DNA from: Urophycis tenuis
Lineage: Eukaryota; Chordata; Actinopteri; Gadiformes; Phycidae
Length of the DNA: 64,000 nt
Assembly (NCBI GenBank): GCA_036785325.1
Contig: JAXIVH010000014.1
Span: forward strand, 7,581,589-7,645,588
Reading direction: 5' to 3'
The translations under genes and the position numbers were made by a program. Under the pieces are notes generated by a model that was not told where the DNA came from, did not search any database, and saw nothing but the letters and a program-made list of their open reading frames with translations. Of this stretch, positions 1 through 9,996 are shown in pieces; within the stretch, counting starts at the first letter, position 1; each line of letters begins with the position of its first letter.

Positions 1-286
1 AAACTATTCTCAGCTATTACTTCAGCTATGCTACAATTGGTTCATCAAATTTCTTTGGCTGTCATGTTCCAGTGTATAGCTGCCCATTTTCTTCTGCCTT
101 TTTAACATTTCAACTGTTTTTAGCCCTTATGTCGCCAATCATATCTCAGCCTACAAGTTATACTTTTCAGCTTTAACATAGACCTTTTCAGCGGTCACAC
201 ACTTTTTCTTCAGTAAATGCTCTTTCTAGTTTGTCTTGGTTTTTCTAAACTCTTAATAATAGTAAAAATCTGTTATCTTTCCTCAG

Positions 287-463
287 GACACTGACACTTT
301 GGCACCAGTGCTGCAAGGTGCGTCTGTTGCCATCCTCACTGTCCTACGAGATGGAGCCGACATCTCTGTGCGAGACCACACAGTTGTGTTGGAAGGGGGC
401 ATCATGCATGTACTCTGTATGTTTTTTCTATCTCTACAGAATCACAGTGCTTCAGAGCACTGA
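287..463 (+). pseudogene. Remnant exon resembling a fish multicopy SAM-domain (SAMD3-like) protein
   Basis: A 3' splice-site-like TTTCCTCAG ends at 286. The frame that follows reads DTDTLAPVLQGASVAILTVL and continues through an LEGGIMHV segment before a TGA at 461. The block 'VLQG-SV-ILTVL ... VVLEG' resembles a C-terminal exon found in many uncharacterised fish SAMD3-like proteins, recalled from memory. The usual downstream part is missing, because the sequence runs straight into the Polinton capsid fragment. It could be a chance resemblance. Confidence 0.25.
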
Positions 464-465
464 AG

Positions 466-1041
466 ATGCTCACACATTATCTGCCCCCTACTGCGCTCTA
501 CCCCATCTCGCGTGTCAATGTGAAAACATACTCTATTCCGGAAAACTCTAGAATATGCAGCCAGGAGAATCTTTTTCTGGGGGCTATGCCAAAATATACA
601 GTTTTGGGTATGGTGCACCACGAAGCTTTCACTGGGAGAAGAGACCTGTCGCCCTTCAATTTTATTCACAACGATGTAGAATATCTAGCTCCCTGTCAGG
701 ATGGAAAGCAGATACTATCTAAGGCTTTCCAGCCCCAGTTTAACAATGGCTTATCAGTGAGAGAGTTTTACAACATGTTCCTGGCTACGGGGAGACACCT
801 CAAGGATTTACCCCTTAGTATCGATCGAGAGGAATTTAACAACGGATACTCTCTGTTTGCGTTTAATCTCAACCCGGCTGATGACAATGATGCGTTGTCT
901 CCCATCTCCTCTGGTAATTTAAGACTAGAGATGAGATTCAGAGCCCCGTTACCGCAAACCACCACCCTTATCGTCTATGCATGTTTTGATTCAATTCTGG
1001 AGATCAATGCGAAAAGACAGGTGCTTGTGGATTACTACTAA
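466..1041 (+). CDS. Polinton capsid-type protein, C-terminal fragment
   Basis: A 191-codon frame ending in TAA. It contains the conserved C-terminal blocks of the Polinton/Maverick protein that databases often label 'uncharacterized protein F54H12.2-like', which is thought to be a jelly-roll virion component. The visible blocks include GNLRLEMRF, LIVYACFD and an acidic 'ILEIN-R-VLVDY' ending. The frame stays open a little upstream of the chosen ATG but runs into unrelated sequence, so the N-terminal part is missing. An AATAAA-A run follows the stop and separates it from the protease frame by about 50 bp. I am not certain whether this family is the major or the minor capsid protein. It is an inactive genomic relic. 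Confidence 0.6.
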   Translation: MLTHYLPPTALYPISRVNVKTYSIPENSRICSQENLFLGAMPKYTVLGMVHHEAFTGRRDLSPFNFIHNDVEYLAPCQDGKQILSKAFQPQFNNGLSVREFYNMFLATGRHLKDLPLSIDREEFNNGYSLFAFNLNPADDNDALSPISSGNLRLEMRFRAPLPQTTTLIVYACFDSILEINAKRQVLVDYY

Positions 1042-1093
1042 TTTGAAATAAAAAAAAAAGGATAATCTTCAGATAGAGAGTATTCTGAATCGT

Positions 1094-1591
1094 TTGCTGG
1101 GAGATGTATTCTGTGGAGTGTGGGCTTGTGACCTATTGCCCTTGCTGAATCCAACCTTCCAGACACCGGCCTACTTTATAGTCAACACGCACCCTGCTCA
1201 TATGCCAGGGGAACACTGGTTAGCTTTAACCTTAGAAGAGGGAGGCGAAGCCACCTTTTTTGATTCTTTTGGATTACCCCCTGACTTTGATTACTATCCT
1301 TCAAGCATCTTACAGTTTTTGGAAAAACGTTCTCGAAGCATCAAGTACCACAAGCGTCAACTGCAACACCCCTTATCAACCGTCTGCGGCCAACACTGCA
1401 TCTTTTATCTCTGTCATTCCGTCTGGGGGTTATCTTACCACCAAGTACTGTCTTTGTATAGCGAGGATGTGGTAAAAAATTATCGTATGGTGTACGACTT
1501 TGTGCGACAACATCGCCTAAGAAATAAAGTAATTGGCGTGTCAAAACAACACAACTGTTCTCTACAAGGGTTTAGAGACTGCTGCGGATAA
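1094..1591 (+). CDS. Adenain-like cysteine protease of the Polinton (start codon lost)
   Basis: The frame encodes a C5/adenain-type cysteine protease, the enzyme that matures virion proteins in adenoviruses and Polintons. The catalytic signature is visible in order: His in GEHWLAL (about residue 42), Asp in FFDSFG (about residue 57), and Cys in STVCGQHC with a Gln seven residues before it. Total length is about 165 residues, slightly short for the family. The frame is open upstream to the preceding gene's stop but has no ATG before the conserved region. The coordinate given is a TTG, not a convincing start, so loss of the start codon is likely. It lies directly downstream of the capsid-type gene, the usual arrangement. 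Confidence 0.7.
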   Translation: MLGDVFCGVWACDLLPLLNPTFQTPAYFIVNTHPAHMPGEHWLALTLEEGGEATFFDSFGLPPDFDYYPSSILQFLEKRSRSIKYHKRQLQHPLSTVCGQHCIFYLCHSVWGLSYHQVLSLYSEDVVKNYRMVYDFVRQHRLRNKVIGVSKQHNCSLQGFRDCCG

Positions 1592-1716
1592 AATGTTATC
1601 TTTGATCCTGTACTTAACTGTTGATTGAAAAAAAAGAGTGTACGCAAAATATATGTTGAATAAAACCCTTTATTGATCAATACCAAAAAAAAAATGTGTG
1701 TACGTGTTACATTTAT

Positions 1717-2437
1717 TTATGGTGAAATACCGATCCAACTCGGTGACAGAGTAATTTGTCTCTTTGTCTTTAGACGTCTTGCGCGAGGTGTGTCTTTTCC
1801 GCGTGTGCCGTCCTTAAGGGACCGGTACTGCTCACAAGCTTGTGGGTTTTTCACAGCGGAGGAAGGGATGTTCAAATCAGCCAGGCTATTCAAAAATTGT
1901 GACCAACCCGTAGGTGGAGCAGATCGCGATGATTTATAAGCATGTGATAGCTGTTTCAATAAATCGGTCATATGAGACACCTTCACAGCCTGACCCTTAT
2001 AAACAAATTCCTCCTTTGCATTCCAACCTTTATCACTTTCGCATAATTTTTTAAAGATGTATTCAGTGTTGTTGTGATCTCGCGGGTGGAAGCTTTTTAA
2101 AACTTCAGCAATCATCGGATCATCTTCTTTTGATACGCGATCGCATTGTGGATCGGGGATAATCGGTCTGCCCACTTGGCTCGCCCCTCTGAAGGGTTAG
2201 GGTTACACGCTGTTCATCTCTCTGCCCCTGCTTTGTCAAAGTTAAATATCTTTGCAGCAATGCGTTGTACTTTTTAATTTTTTCGTCAGGCGTCAACCCC
2301 GTCTCATCCAACACGGCTCTCATTTTGATATCCAAATCATCCTCGACTGTTTCTCTCATGGTGGCCTGCGGTTGAGTCATACGGTTTAGCTGGTGGGGGG
2401 AGACGAGAAACATTTTCTGCGCATTCCTCAGTGCCAT
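1717..2437 (-). pseudogene. Polinton accessory virion-type gene, split by a frameshift
   Basis: Two overlapping minus-strand frames (2437 to 2120, then 2175 to 1717) together look like one protein of about 230 residues. The N-terminal part begins MALRNAQKMFLVSPHQLNRM and contains a conserved helical 'LDETGLTPDEKIKKYNALL' block. The C-terminal part is basic. The two halves overlap by about 55 bp in different frames, which fits a single frameshift near 2120-2175. This type of gene is common next to Polinton capsid genes. Its function is not established, and I assign it only from the N-terminal motif and the neighbourhood. Confidence 0.45.
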
Positions 2438-2450
2438 TGCAAATTATCTT

Positions 2451-2669
2451 CTAGCGAGTCCCCCGATAAGATCTCCAATCATTGGCGGGTGTTAACAGGG
2501 GTAAAAGGAAGCCCCCCTTTTGCTTCTTTATGGCCCGGTGTTTACGTTTCAAGGATGTCTTCTTGTCCGCCAACAGCCTTATAATGGTTTTCTCCCTCCT
2601 TAATCGTTTGAATTGAGAAGGTGATAACGGTATGTTTCCCTTCAAAAGGTTCAAAGCAATCTCACACAC
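2451..2669 (-). pseudogene. Small basic Polinton protein with GGFLLPLL motif
   Basis: The 72-codon frame starts at an ATG next to the element's break. It has LLKGNIPLSPSQFKRLRR, a Lys/Arg-rich middle, and then KKQKGGFLLPLL. Short basic proteins with a Gly-Gly-Phe-hydrophobic stretch are typical small virion-associated gene products of Polintons. The hydrophobic tail that normally follows is replaced by an unrelated ending after about residue 60, so the 3' end is probably mutated. It sits about 14 bp upstream of the frameshifted gene on the same strand. Confidence 0.45.
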
Positions 2670-2670
2670 T

Positions 2671-2820
2671 AAGTACGTTTACATGCAGCAAGAAATTCGA
2701 ATTTCTAATCGTATAAGACATCGTTCGGACTTTTTAAGTGCATGTAAACATCTTAATCCGACCTACTTCGGACCTACTTTGGACATCTCAAAATCGGATA
2801 ACAACACCTGGATAATTTAC
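2671..2820 (+). mobile_element. Left half of the AGTACGTTTACATGCAG MITE (truncated copy)
   Basis: About 150 bp here match the left half of the complete element at 42550-42945, with few differences. They begin AGTACGTTTACATGCAGC and include GAAATTCGAATTTC. Similarity stops where an AT-rich repeat starts at about 2820. The right inverted end is absent. Confidence 0.7.
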
Positions 2821-2862
2821 ATATATATATATACAATTATATAATATATATAATATATAATG

Positions 2863-2890
2863 GACAGTTTCCACCATGGTGGAAACTGTC
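2863..2890. repeat. Perfect 28-bp palindrome at a gene breakpoint
   Basis: The left arm GACAGTTTCCACCA is followed immediately by its exact reverse complement with no spacer. One arm is the last coding stretch (…ADSFHH) of the truncated transposase-like gene on the minus strand; the other arm is its inverted copy. A (TA)-rich stretch lies on the other side. Confidence 0.9.
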
Positions 2891-5099
2891 GGCACTCATG
2901 AAAGTTTGGCCCGGCTCGAAATATTTTAGGGTGATGTCTTCCAGTGAAGTCGTGTCACTGTTGACTAGGGTGACGAGTGAGGAGAGCAGGCACCAATTTT
3001 TATTCTGCGCACTGCAGTTGTCCACCCAGAGTATTATGTGGCGTACATCCCTCTCTTTCTCCAATGCTGCCATGTATGCAGATGTGATTTCTGCAGCGCT
3101 TCGCCCTGCTATTCCCTCATGTCACAAGACAGCAATGGTGTTCTTCTTGTTTTTCCCCTTCCCCACATAGGCAAATGTCTCATGGAATGCCACAACACGT
3201 CGCGTAAAAACACAAGACTTCACTCCAGGCATACGTGGTAACATGATGACTTTTTGGAGGTCTGCACTCCGGACTGAGGTGCCGTCGGACAAGCTGGTCT
3301 CTGCATCCTCCTTGTAACTCAGACGACTCTGCAGGGCAGACTGCTTGTGTTTTTGCCAACGTTGACATTCTGGGCAATCCACCATCTCCTCCGTGTGGGC
3401 TTTTTCATGTTCGGCATGTTTTAAGCAAGTCTCACACTCCTCCTCTCCGAGTTTTGCGAAACTGATTTTTTTCTCCCTGACAGCCTTCCTGTACACCTCA
3501 TACGAACAGGCGTTCCCTTTCTCCACATAATCACCATGCATCATTTTCATAGTGATGTCACTAGGGAGGTACCATCGATGTGGGGCATGTTCACGTCTAT
3601 AGTGGCTTACTGTAGGGTGGAAAGACTATATGGTCCAGTAATTGCTTTGCATCCAGCTTATTTGCAGCGGCCTGCCTTTCTCTCTGGTCCTGAGGTGGAG
3701 CGAGTGGCTTGCTGCTTGCTTTGCCCATCATGGTCATAACAAGACTGTCATTTTTTGGGTGGTAGCCCAGCATTGACAGGAAGAACATCTTGCAGACCCG
3801 TCTTGGCTCTCCTCTCTGGTCTTGTAGCCTGTAGCTGAACGTCCGGCCACGTCGACTCCCTGCAGTACAAACTCTCTTCGTCTCCAGTGAGGTGACTGAG
3901 TGGAACATCCAGGTTCGCCGCTCTGTATACGTCATGTCCCAATACTGCCTCCATATCTCCTTCCGCCTGTCATCTGAGATGTGGTCAGTGCACTTCCTAC
4001 GACACTGGGCACCACATGGGCCCCTCATTGGTGGACGTGGCTGCGGCCTTTCCTCCTCAGTTGGTTCCACTTCAGTCTGTCTCAGTTCCAGTTCAGTCGG
4101 GGAATGGCTTGGGGTTGGTTCCAGTTCAGTCAAGGAATGGCTTGGGGTTGGTTCCAGTTCAGTCTGTATGGGTTCCACTTCAGTTTGTGTCGGGGAAGAG
4201 GATGGGGTTGGGACGTATGAGTCAATGTCATCATCAAACAGGTCTAAGCTTTTCAAGCTGGTGTCCAACAAAGTGTCTGAGATCACCCATGTTTCTTCCA
4301 TGCAGTCTCGCCTCCTCTTTGGTGGAATACCCTGTGCAGCTGGATGTCACATGAGGGCGTAAGAGCACACTAAATGGCAAATGATGAAATACAGTAAGCA
4401 TTTTGATTTGGTCTATTCGAACTTAAGGTAAGAGGCTATTTTTTTCTTTTTACATGTCTGAAATGGGATGGAAGAAAATGCGCACGACTTGGAGTTGCAG
4501 AAGTTAGATTGGGGTTACATTTGTTGTGTTGAAGGAGTTGAAGAAGTTATCAGGTTACGTTTTGTGTGGCTAGCTATTCATATCATTCTACTTGGCTGCT
4601 TGGCTAACCACAGGCTAAACTGATCCGTGAACCTGTTCCTAGAGTGAATTTGCTTGTATTGTAAAGTAAGACGTTTTCTTAGATACTGGGTTTGTTTCAA
4701 ACAGCCTGGTTTTCTATGGCAAGGTGACGCCATATTCTTCTGAACGCATACGGAAAGGCAACATCTACCATTTCGTCACTGTTAGAATTAGTCCTCCCTT
4801 TTCATTGATTGTTTATTATAAATAAACATCACTATTATAAATAAATAGTGATGGTCTATTCGCGAACATTACACCGATCAAACAGATAATATAAAGTTAG
4901 AGAGGATAAACTAGTTTGGAGGGGGCGGGGTGGAGAGTGGGAGGGGAACATCGCCTGACAGAAAACAGCTAGCGCTGACAGGGATTTTTGTGATACGTTT
5001 CTAATCAGTCATAATCATTCGTTATTGTTACTTACCATACTCCGGATACTTTCTTTTTAATGCCAGTTCCACCATCTTTTTCCCTCTGGTTTGGGCCAT
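2863..5099 (-). pseudogene. Transposase-like gene with DNCSAQNKNW motif, two exons, broken and 3'-truncated
   Basis: Exon 1 is 5036-5099: a 21-codon start beginning MAQTRGKKMVELALKRKYPE, with a GTAAGT donor. Exon 2 begins at 4339 after an acceptor CCAG, and the join is in phase (G|CT). Exon 2 encodes an acidic Thr/Glu-rich segment with degenerate TELEPTPSHSP repeats, a Cys-rich GPCGAQCRRKC block, WMFHSVTSLE, a CETC-CPEC zinc-binding-like cluster, and finally WVDNCSAQNKNW and FMSADSFHH. One frameshift lies near 3625-3635. One TGG-to-TGA stop is at 3122-3124. The protein is cut off at the palindrome. Related multicopy genes occur in fish and insects and are probably transposon-derived. I do not know the superfamily name. 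Asp in DNC may be catalytic, which is inference only. Confidence 0.6.
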
Positions 5100-6396
5100 C
5101 GTAATCAGTATACATGAGTCCAACAAACCGGGTACCGCCCACTTTTTTGACACATCCGGGCATTTTTAGGTGAAACTACCCAGAAATATTTGAATGGGGG
5201 TCTATGAGAATTTCAGTGCATTACATTTCTGAACTTCACCCAAGTATTATATATAGCAATTTATACCGATCTAATGCTATGGCCAGACAGCAGACCAGTT
5301 ATACCAACTCTCTTCCAAGTCCTGACCGGTGTCGCTCTTTAGAAAAACTTAAATTAATCGGCAATGTCAGATGTCCCTTCACGCTGGAATCTGGTCTCGG
5401 GGCGAACGAGACGAGTGGCCAGAGGTGGACTACGGGGACATATGGAACTACCTAAGAAATGAATGTATGAATCACGAATGAAGATGAGGGCACCAAAACA
5501 ATCTATTTTCATTCAAGTCAAGTCACTTTTATTTTTATAGCGCATTTAACATGCAGAGTGCAACCATGATAGCACTAGTGCTAGGTGGTGCAAGCTAACT
5601 CGGAGCTGAACTATGACATGTAATTACAGCTCCTAGTAGTTCGCAAAGTTTAATTCATTCCTTCATTATTTTAGATTAGACATATTTAACATCGAACATC
5701 AACTGATTTTAGCTACTAATCTGTAACGAAGTGTTTGCCCCAGACGTAAATAAACTTAGACGCCGGGTCCCACAGCCTCCCATCGGGATTCTCTTTTCCG
5801 ATTGCCTGGAGCCACAAACCCCTTCTTTTCCCTTCCCTTTCTTTTTGTGGCAACATACTAAATCGCAAATCCTCATTTTTGGTTGTTAGCATACAACACA
5901 GCAGCTTTTAGGGATGGTGCCTGCTCATGGAAATGCCTACTGTTCTATCAACAGTAATAGCCGAGTGCCTACTTCCTTCACCTAAAAGAGGGCGTGGACG
6001 TTCTGGGGCTCATTAGCATATCGCTGGTGACGAGACGCTGGACTCATCTATGGCGTAAAGTGCAGTTTTCACAGAGTGAAATTGCAGCGTCAAAAGAGTC
6101 CCGCAAGCGGTGTTCTCTATGGCAACAGTAACTTCGCTGTGGTAACAGTGTTATTATTACGTTAAGTGATACAACACAGAATGACAGTACTGACACGCTA
6201 CAAGGCAAGAATACAGTAATGGCGTTTACTGCCTTTTTGGTTTGCTTTACTAGTAGTTTTTGTAGTTACTGTACAAACACCCACCAATTTTCTCCAAAAC
6301 GACATACATTTGAGATGAGATGTTTTGTTACATGACAAAGAATGCTTTGAATGTTTAAAAAAACACAATAACTCATTTTCGCCAAAAAATGCAGTT
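5100..6396. other. No gene recognised; interspersed-repeat debris
   Basis: I see no supported coding exon. Around 5510-5570 the motif CAAGTCAAGTCACTTTTAT followed by ATAGCGCATTTA matches the 3' end of a common fish retroposon tail. The rest is AT-rich unique-looking sequence. Confidence 0.4.
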
Positions 6397-7569
6397 ACTG
6401 GCCCTCATTTATCAAAAGAGCGTACGACAGAAAACGGGCGTAAAATGGACGTACGCTCATTTCCATGTTGAGCTTGGCATTTATCAATTTGAACGTGAGC
6501 GCAGGCTGTAAAATAAAATAACTTTAACGCAATGCAAACAATAGCCTATAGGTCAAATGTGAAATGTTTTAAGATGGATCAATTTAACACCAATTTTACA
6601 TTTAATTAAGTATTCAATTAATTATTTACCTCTTCCGTAGCCCGCTGAACATGGGACACACTGTTGACTGCAACAGTGATTTGTTTCCATAAAGCGTTTT
6701 TTTTTTTGGTTGCCCTTAATTAGATTAGATTCAACGTTATTGTCATTGTGCAGAGTACAGGACAACGAAATGCAGTTGGCGTTCTAACCAGAAGTGCAAA
6801 TGAGCGATAAAGGTGCGGGTTGAAATGCAGAAATGCAGAATAAGGTGCAGAGTGCAAAATTGAAACACATCAAAAGTGGCAGTAGTTATTAAAGTGACGG
6901 TAATTAACGGTAGTTATTAAAGTGACAGTAAACAGTGCAGGTGGAGGTAGTGATCGTTAAGGTAGTAAACGGTTACTAACACCAGCAGAAACAGGCTGTA
7001 AACAGCATAAAAAAATAAAAATAAAATGTAAACAATGTACAGGTAGTGCGAGTAATAGTAATATAATAAAAGAAGTGTACAGATGGTGCAATAGTGCGCT
7101 AGTGCAATACAACGGAACGGGTACAACAGATGAATGTGCATGGGTTGTATGGATATGGGGGTGGGGGGTGCAACGGCAGTTGAGAATAAATAATACAATA
7201 AATAACATTACTATAAATAATATGAAGTGTGTCCAGGGGGGTGAGTGGTGAGTGTCCTGGGGGGGGGGGGGGCGCATCAACAAGTGACACGAGTGTCTCC
7301 ATTTCTGTTTCTGAAAAAATCCGCCTCTTTTTGCCGTTGGATGTTTCTCCATGTCGTAAAAGTTAGGGGCGAGACTTCTTTTATAGGGGCGTGTTACGTA
7401 AATTACGATCGATCTCAGCCGCCGTATTTATCAACACCAAGCTCCTTCGTACGCTGGGATTGGTGTGATACGACACGTTTCGTAAATCTCACGTGGGTCC
7501 TATCGTAAGATGAATCATGCGTTCAGATGTGCGCTCATTTCTACGTTCGTTTGATAAATGAGGGCCAGT
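6397..7569. mobile_element. 1.17-kb non-autonomous DNA transposon with ACTGGCCCTCATTTATCAAA ends
   Basis: The left end ACTGGCCCTCATTTATCAAA is matched by its exact inverse TTTGATAAATGAGGGCCAGT at the right end. Inside each end lie further related GTACG/TTTCGTAAAT-type subterminal motifs. No clear target-site duplication is visible. The middle (about 6717-7250) is a later insertion of a common fish retroposon that begins TTAGATTCAACGTTATTGTC and carries repeated AAAGTGACAGTA-like units. There is no transposase frame. Confidence 0.7.
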
Positions 7570-8995
7570 GTCTTTGCTTTGTAGGGCAGTGTAGTCCTCC
7601 TGCACGAGCCGGTGGGGTCCTCCGGGGTGAGAGGATCTCCCACGCTGCTGCGGCTCGTACTCCGCCCGGTGCTGGTGGGGCGTCCCGAGGTGCTGGCTCG
7701 ATCCTTGGCGGTGTTGCTAGCGCCAGTCCTTTAATGTATAACAAAACAAAAAAGAAGGGTTAGCATCGCCGATAATGAAAAAACTTTTAAAACAAACAGT
7801 CGGACGTCGATTTTACTTAATTTACCCGTGACTAGTTTTGAATCACCATCCAGTTAGCGCCTGTGTTTACAAGTGTGACTGCCAGATTTACGAATTGCCC
7901 CTGAGAGCTGTCGTAAAACGACAAGGGCCTATGAGATCGTGTTACGTCGTTATAGTCTCTGCCCCCGTGATCGCAACACGAGTTGTATTTTCATTCGGTC
8001 GCTGTACCCCCAGGTGTTAACATCCTCCCATGTTTACCTGATATCACCCGTCCCCCGGCGGATCCTTGCTCAGTTCCCCTCTGCTGACCCTGACTTTCGA
8101 TCTTCCGGGGCCGTCTCGCTTTGGGTCGGTGAGCGGCATCACCCTCGCTCGGTCGGGGAGCCGCATCACTCTCGCTGGGTCTGTGAGCCGCATCACTCTC
8201 GCTGGGTCGGGGAGCCGCATCACTCTCGCTGGGTCGGTGAGCGGCATCACCCTCGCTCGGTCGGGGAGCCGCATCACTCTCGCTGGGTCGGGGAGCCACA
8301 TCACTCTCGCTGGGTCGGGGAGCCGCATCACTCTCGCTGGGTCGGGGAGCCGCATCACTCTCGCACTTCCTCCTCTTGGTTTTGCCCGGGGTCGGGCCGC
8401 CGAATCAGCCTTTCGGCTACCTTTCTCCTGGGGACCGCTCGATGAAGCCTCTAGCCGGATAGCGCCGCTATCCCTTTTGGGGACGGCCGGACCCGACACC
8501 GCAGTCGCATCCGCTGTCTGAATAGCTGCGGCGCTGGTCGATGCCGACTCTGCCGCCTGTAACAGCTCGGACTCCTGGATTTCCCGTATCATGTTGGTGA
8601 AATTTTGGTCGTCGGCAAAAAATTTAGGTTAAACCACGGTATGTTTTGGTGAAAATGTTATAGCACAGAAACGGATGCAATGTTAGTTTTAAATAAAGAC
8701 AAGTCTTACTAAATTGCGATGATGAAAGGTGGATCCCTTCGAAGTCTTCTGGTATGACTTTAAAAAGATGGATAATTCTGATTAAAAACACAACCAGGAA
8801 AATAAAATAAAAACACCTCAAATATAGTAGATGCTTACCAGAAAACTCGGTTGATGAGTGCACTTGGGCTGTGATGGTAAATGCTGAAAAGCAGAGTTCT
8901 TTCGATTAATATTTTTAAATGTTCAATGTTTTAAATGTTCTTCAAAAAAGAAGCAACGTGTGTAGAAAACGTAAATCTTTACCGTTAGAAGACAT
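7570..8995 (-). CDS. Unidentified spliced gene with tandem PARVMRLPD repeats (candidate)
   Basis: I do not recognise this gene. Five exons can be read with correct GT-AG borders and matching phases: 8983-8995 (MSSN|), 8839-8883, 8710-8777, 8048-8574, and 7728 down to the MITE border at 7570. All four joins keep the frame open, giving at least 270 codons. The N-terminus is MSSNAFTITAQVHSSTEFS. It is followed by a Ser/Ala-rich stretch, a basic stretch, about nine tandem copies of a 9-residue Arg-rich unit (A-R-V-M-R/P-L-P/T-D-P/R), and a Ser/Thr-rich tail. A TATA box lies 65 bp upstream of the ATG. The last donor (GTGATA) is weak. The MITE at 6397-7569 interrupts or ends the last exon. It could be a host gene, a domesticated element or an old viral insertion. 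Confidence 0.4.
8122..8364 (-). repeat. 27-bp tandem repeat (about nine copies)
   Basis: Units such as GGGAGCCGCATCACTCTCGC plus a GGTCG linker are repeated with small variants (GAGCGGCATCACC; GAGCCACATC). The unit length is a multiple of three, so the frame of the candidate gene stays open through all copies. The spacers are not unique, so this is not a CRISPR array. Confidence 0.9.
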
Positions 8996-9059
8996 GGTGC
9001 GTTTGAGGCGTAGGGCGTCTCGGCTCAGGTCCAACATACAGCCCGTCGGGGAAGGCATG

Positions 9060-9067
9060 TATTTATA
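9060..9067 (-). promoter_or_regulatory. TATA box (TATAAATA) of the unidentified spliced gene
   Basis: Read on the minus strand, GTATAAATAC lies 65 bp before the ATG at 8995. That allows a start site about 30 bp downstream and a 5' leader of about 35 bp. Confidence 0.45.
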
Positions 9068-9699
9068 CACGTAAAGAGCAAAAACGTGGAAAAAATGAGA
9101 TGAACCAGACTCTCGTGTGTGGAGAACAACACCTATTTTTCTCTAGCCTAACACATTTATGGCATGTGAATAGACCCAATTTCCCCCGTTATCACAACTG
9201 GATAGAATGAATTGAACCAGACTGTTGACTTTCTTTGGACCAGCGGACCCCTGCGGACCACAGAGAGGACATGCTGGCTGCACACTCTGCCGCTATCAGG
9301 GAGACCTGTAATGTGTGTGTGTGTGTGTGACTGTGAAAGGTCGGGTAGAGCATTCCTCTTGCCATCCCTCTTGCATCTGGTTCCCTAGCAAAAACGTATT
9401 CTCTCGGACACCGGCGCTTCACCAATACACATTTCTCTGTTGTAAAAACAATGCTCGTGCTTACAACACCTACCCCAAATGCAGGGGTTAGGGGCAGGGC
9501 CGTAACCAGGATTTTTCAAATACCGAGGTCAAATATTGCGATAAATCTTATTTGACAAAAAAAACATCCTAATATGGTGACTTTTTAAAATACATTTTGG
9601 AAACGTGAATAAACAGAGGTAAATCACAAGCCCATCAAGGAGGTGAATATGTAGGTGAACAAGTTTATTAGAACAATTTCAAGTGATCACAAAAGTAGA

Positions 9700-9837
9700 G
9701 TATTTGAGTGAGTGAGTGAGTGAGTGAGAATGAATGTGAGTGAGTGAGTGAGAATGAATGAGAGTGAGTGAGACTGAATGTGAGTGAGTGAGTCAGTGAG
9801 TGAGTGAGTGAGAATGAATGTGAGTGAGTGAGTGAGT
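9700..9837 (+). repeat. (GAGT)n / GAATGAAT minisatellite
   Basis: Interrupted GAGTGAGT runs alternate with GAATGAATGTGA. It lies in the 3' flank of the first hAT transposase remnant. Confidence 0.9.
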
Positions 9838-9996
9838 TGTAGGTCTTGTCACATCAGCTCAAGTCTTCTATTGGGTCCATTAACTGCAATGACACAATGG
9901 ATAGACAAAGCAACAGGTTAGCATCATTCATATCCTTATTACAGCAGTGTAATATAAGCATACGTAGTAGTAAAAGTCTTTCAGTTATATTTTGTC

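Larger units (their letters stand above)
1..2670. mobile_element. Right-hand fragment of a decayed Polinton/Maverick element
   Basis: Four open or nearly open frames of Polinton type lie together: a capsid-type protein and an adenain-like protease on the plus strand, then two accessory virion-type genes on the minus strand. This clustering, with the protease just after the capsid-type gene, is usual for Mavericks/adintovirus-like elements. No DNA polymerase B, integrase or ATPase gene and no terminal repeat is visible. The element either continues past the left edge or is truncated. The right end is abutted by half a MITE at about 2671. The frames carry a frameshift and a missing start codon, so this copy is not functional. 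Bases 1-286 contain nothing I recognise. Confidence 0.65.

Noticed and set aside
3892..4362. Overlapping plus-strand frames of 79-156 codons
   Set aside because: They are antisense shadows of the acidic TELEPTPSHSP repeat region of the minus-strand transposase-like gene.
8122..8364. CRISPR-like regularly spaced repeats
   Set aside because: The units are contiguous 27-bp tandem copies without unique spacers, in a vertebrate genome.
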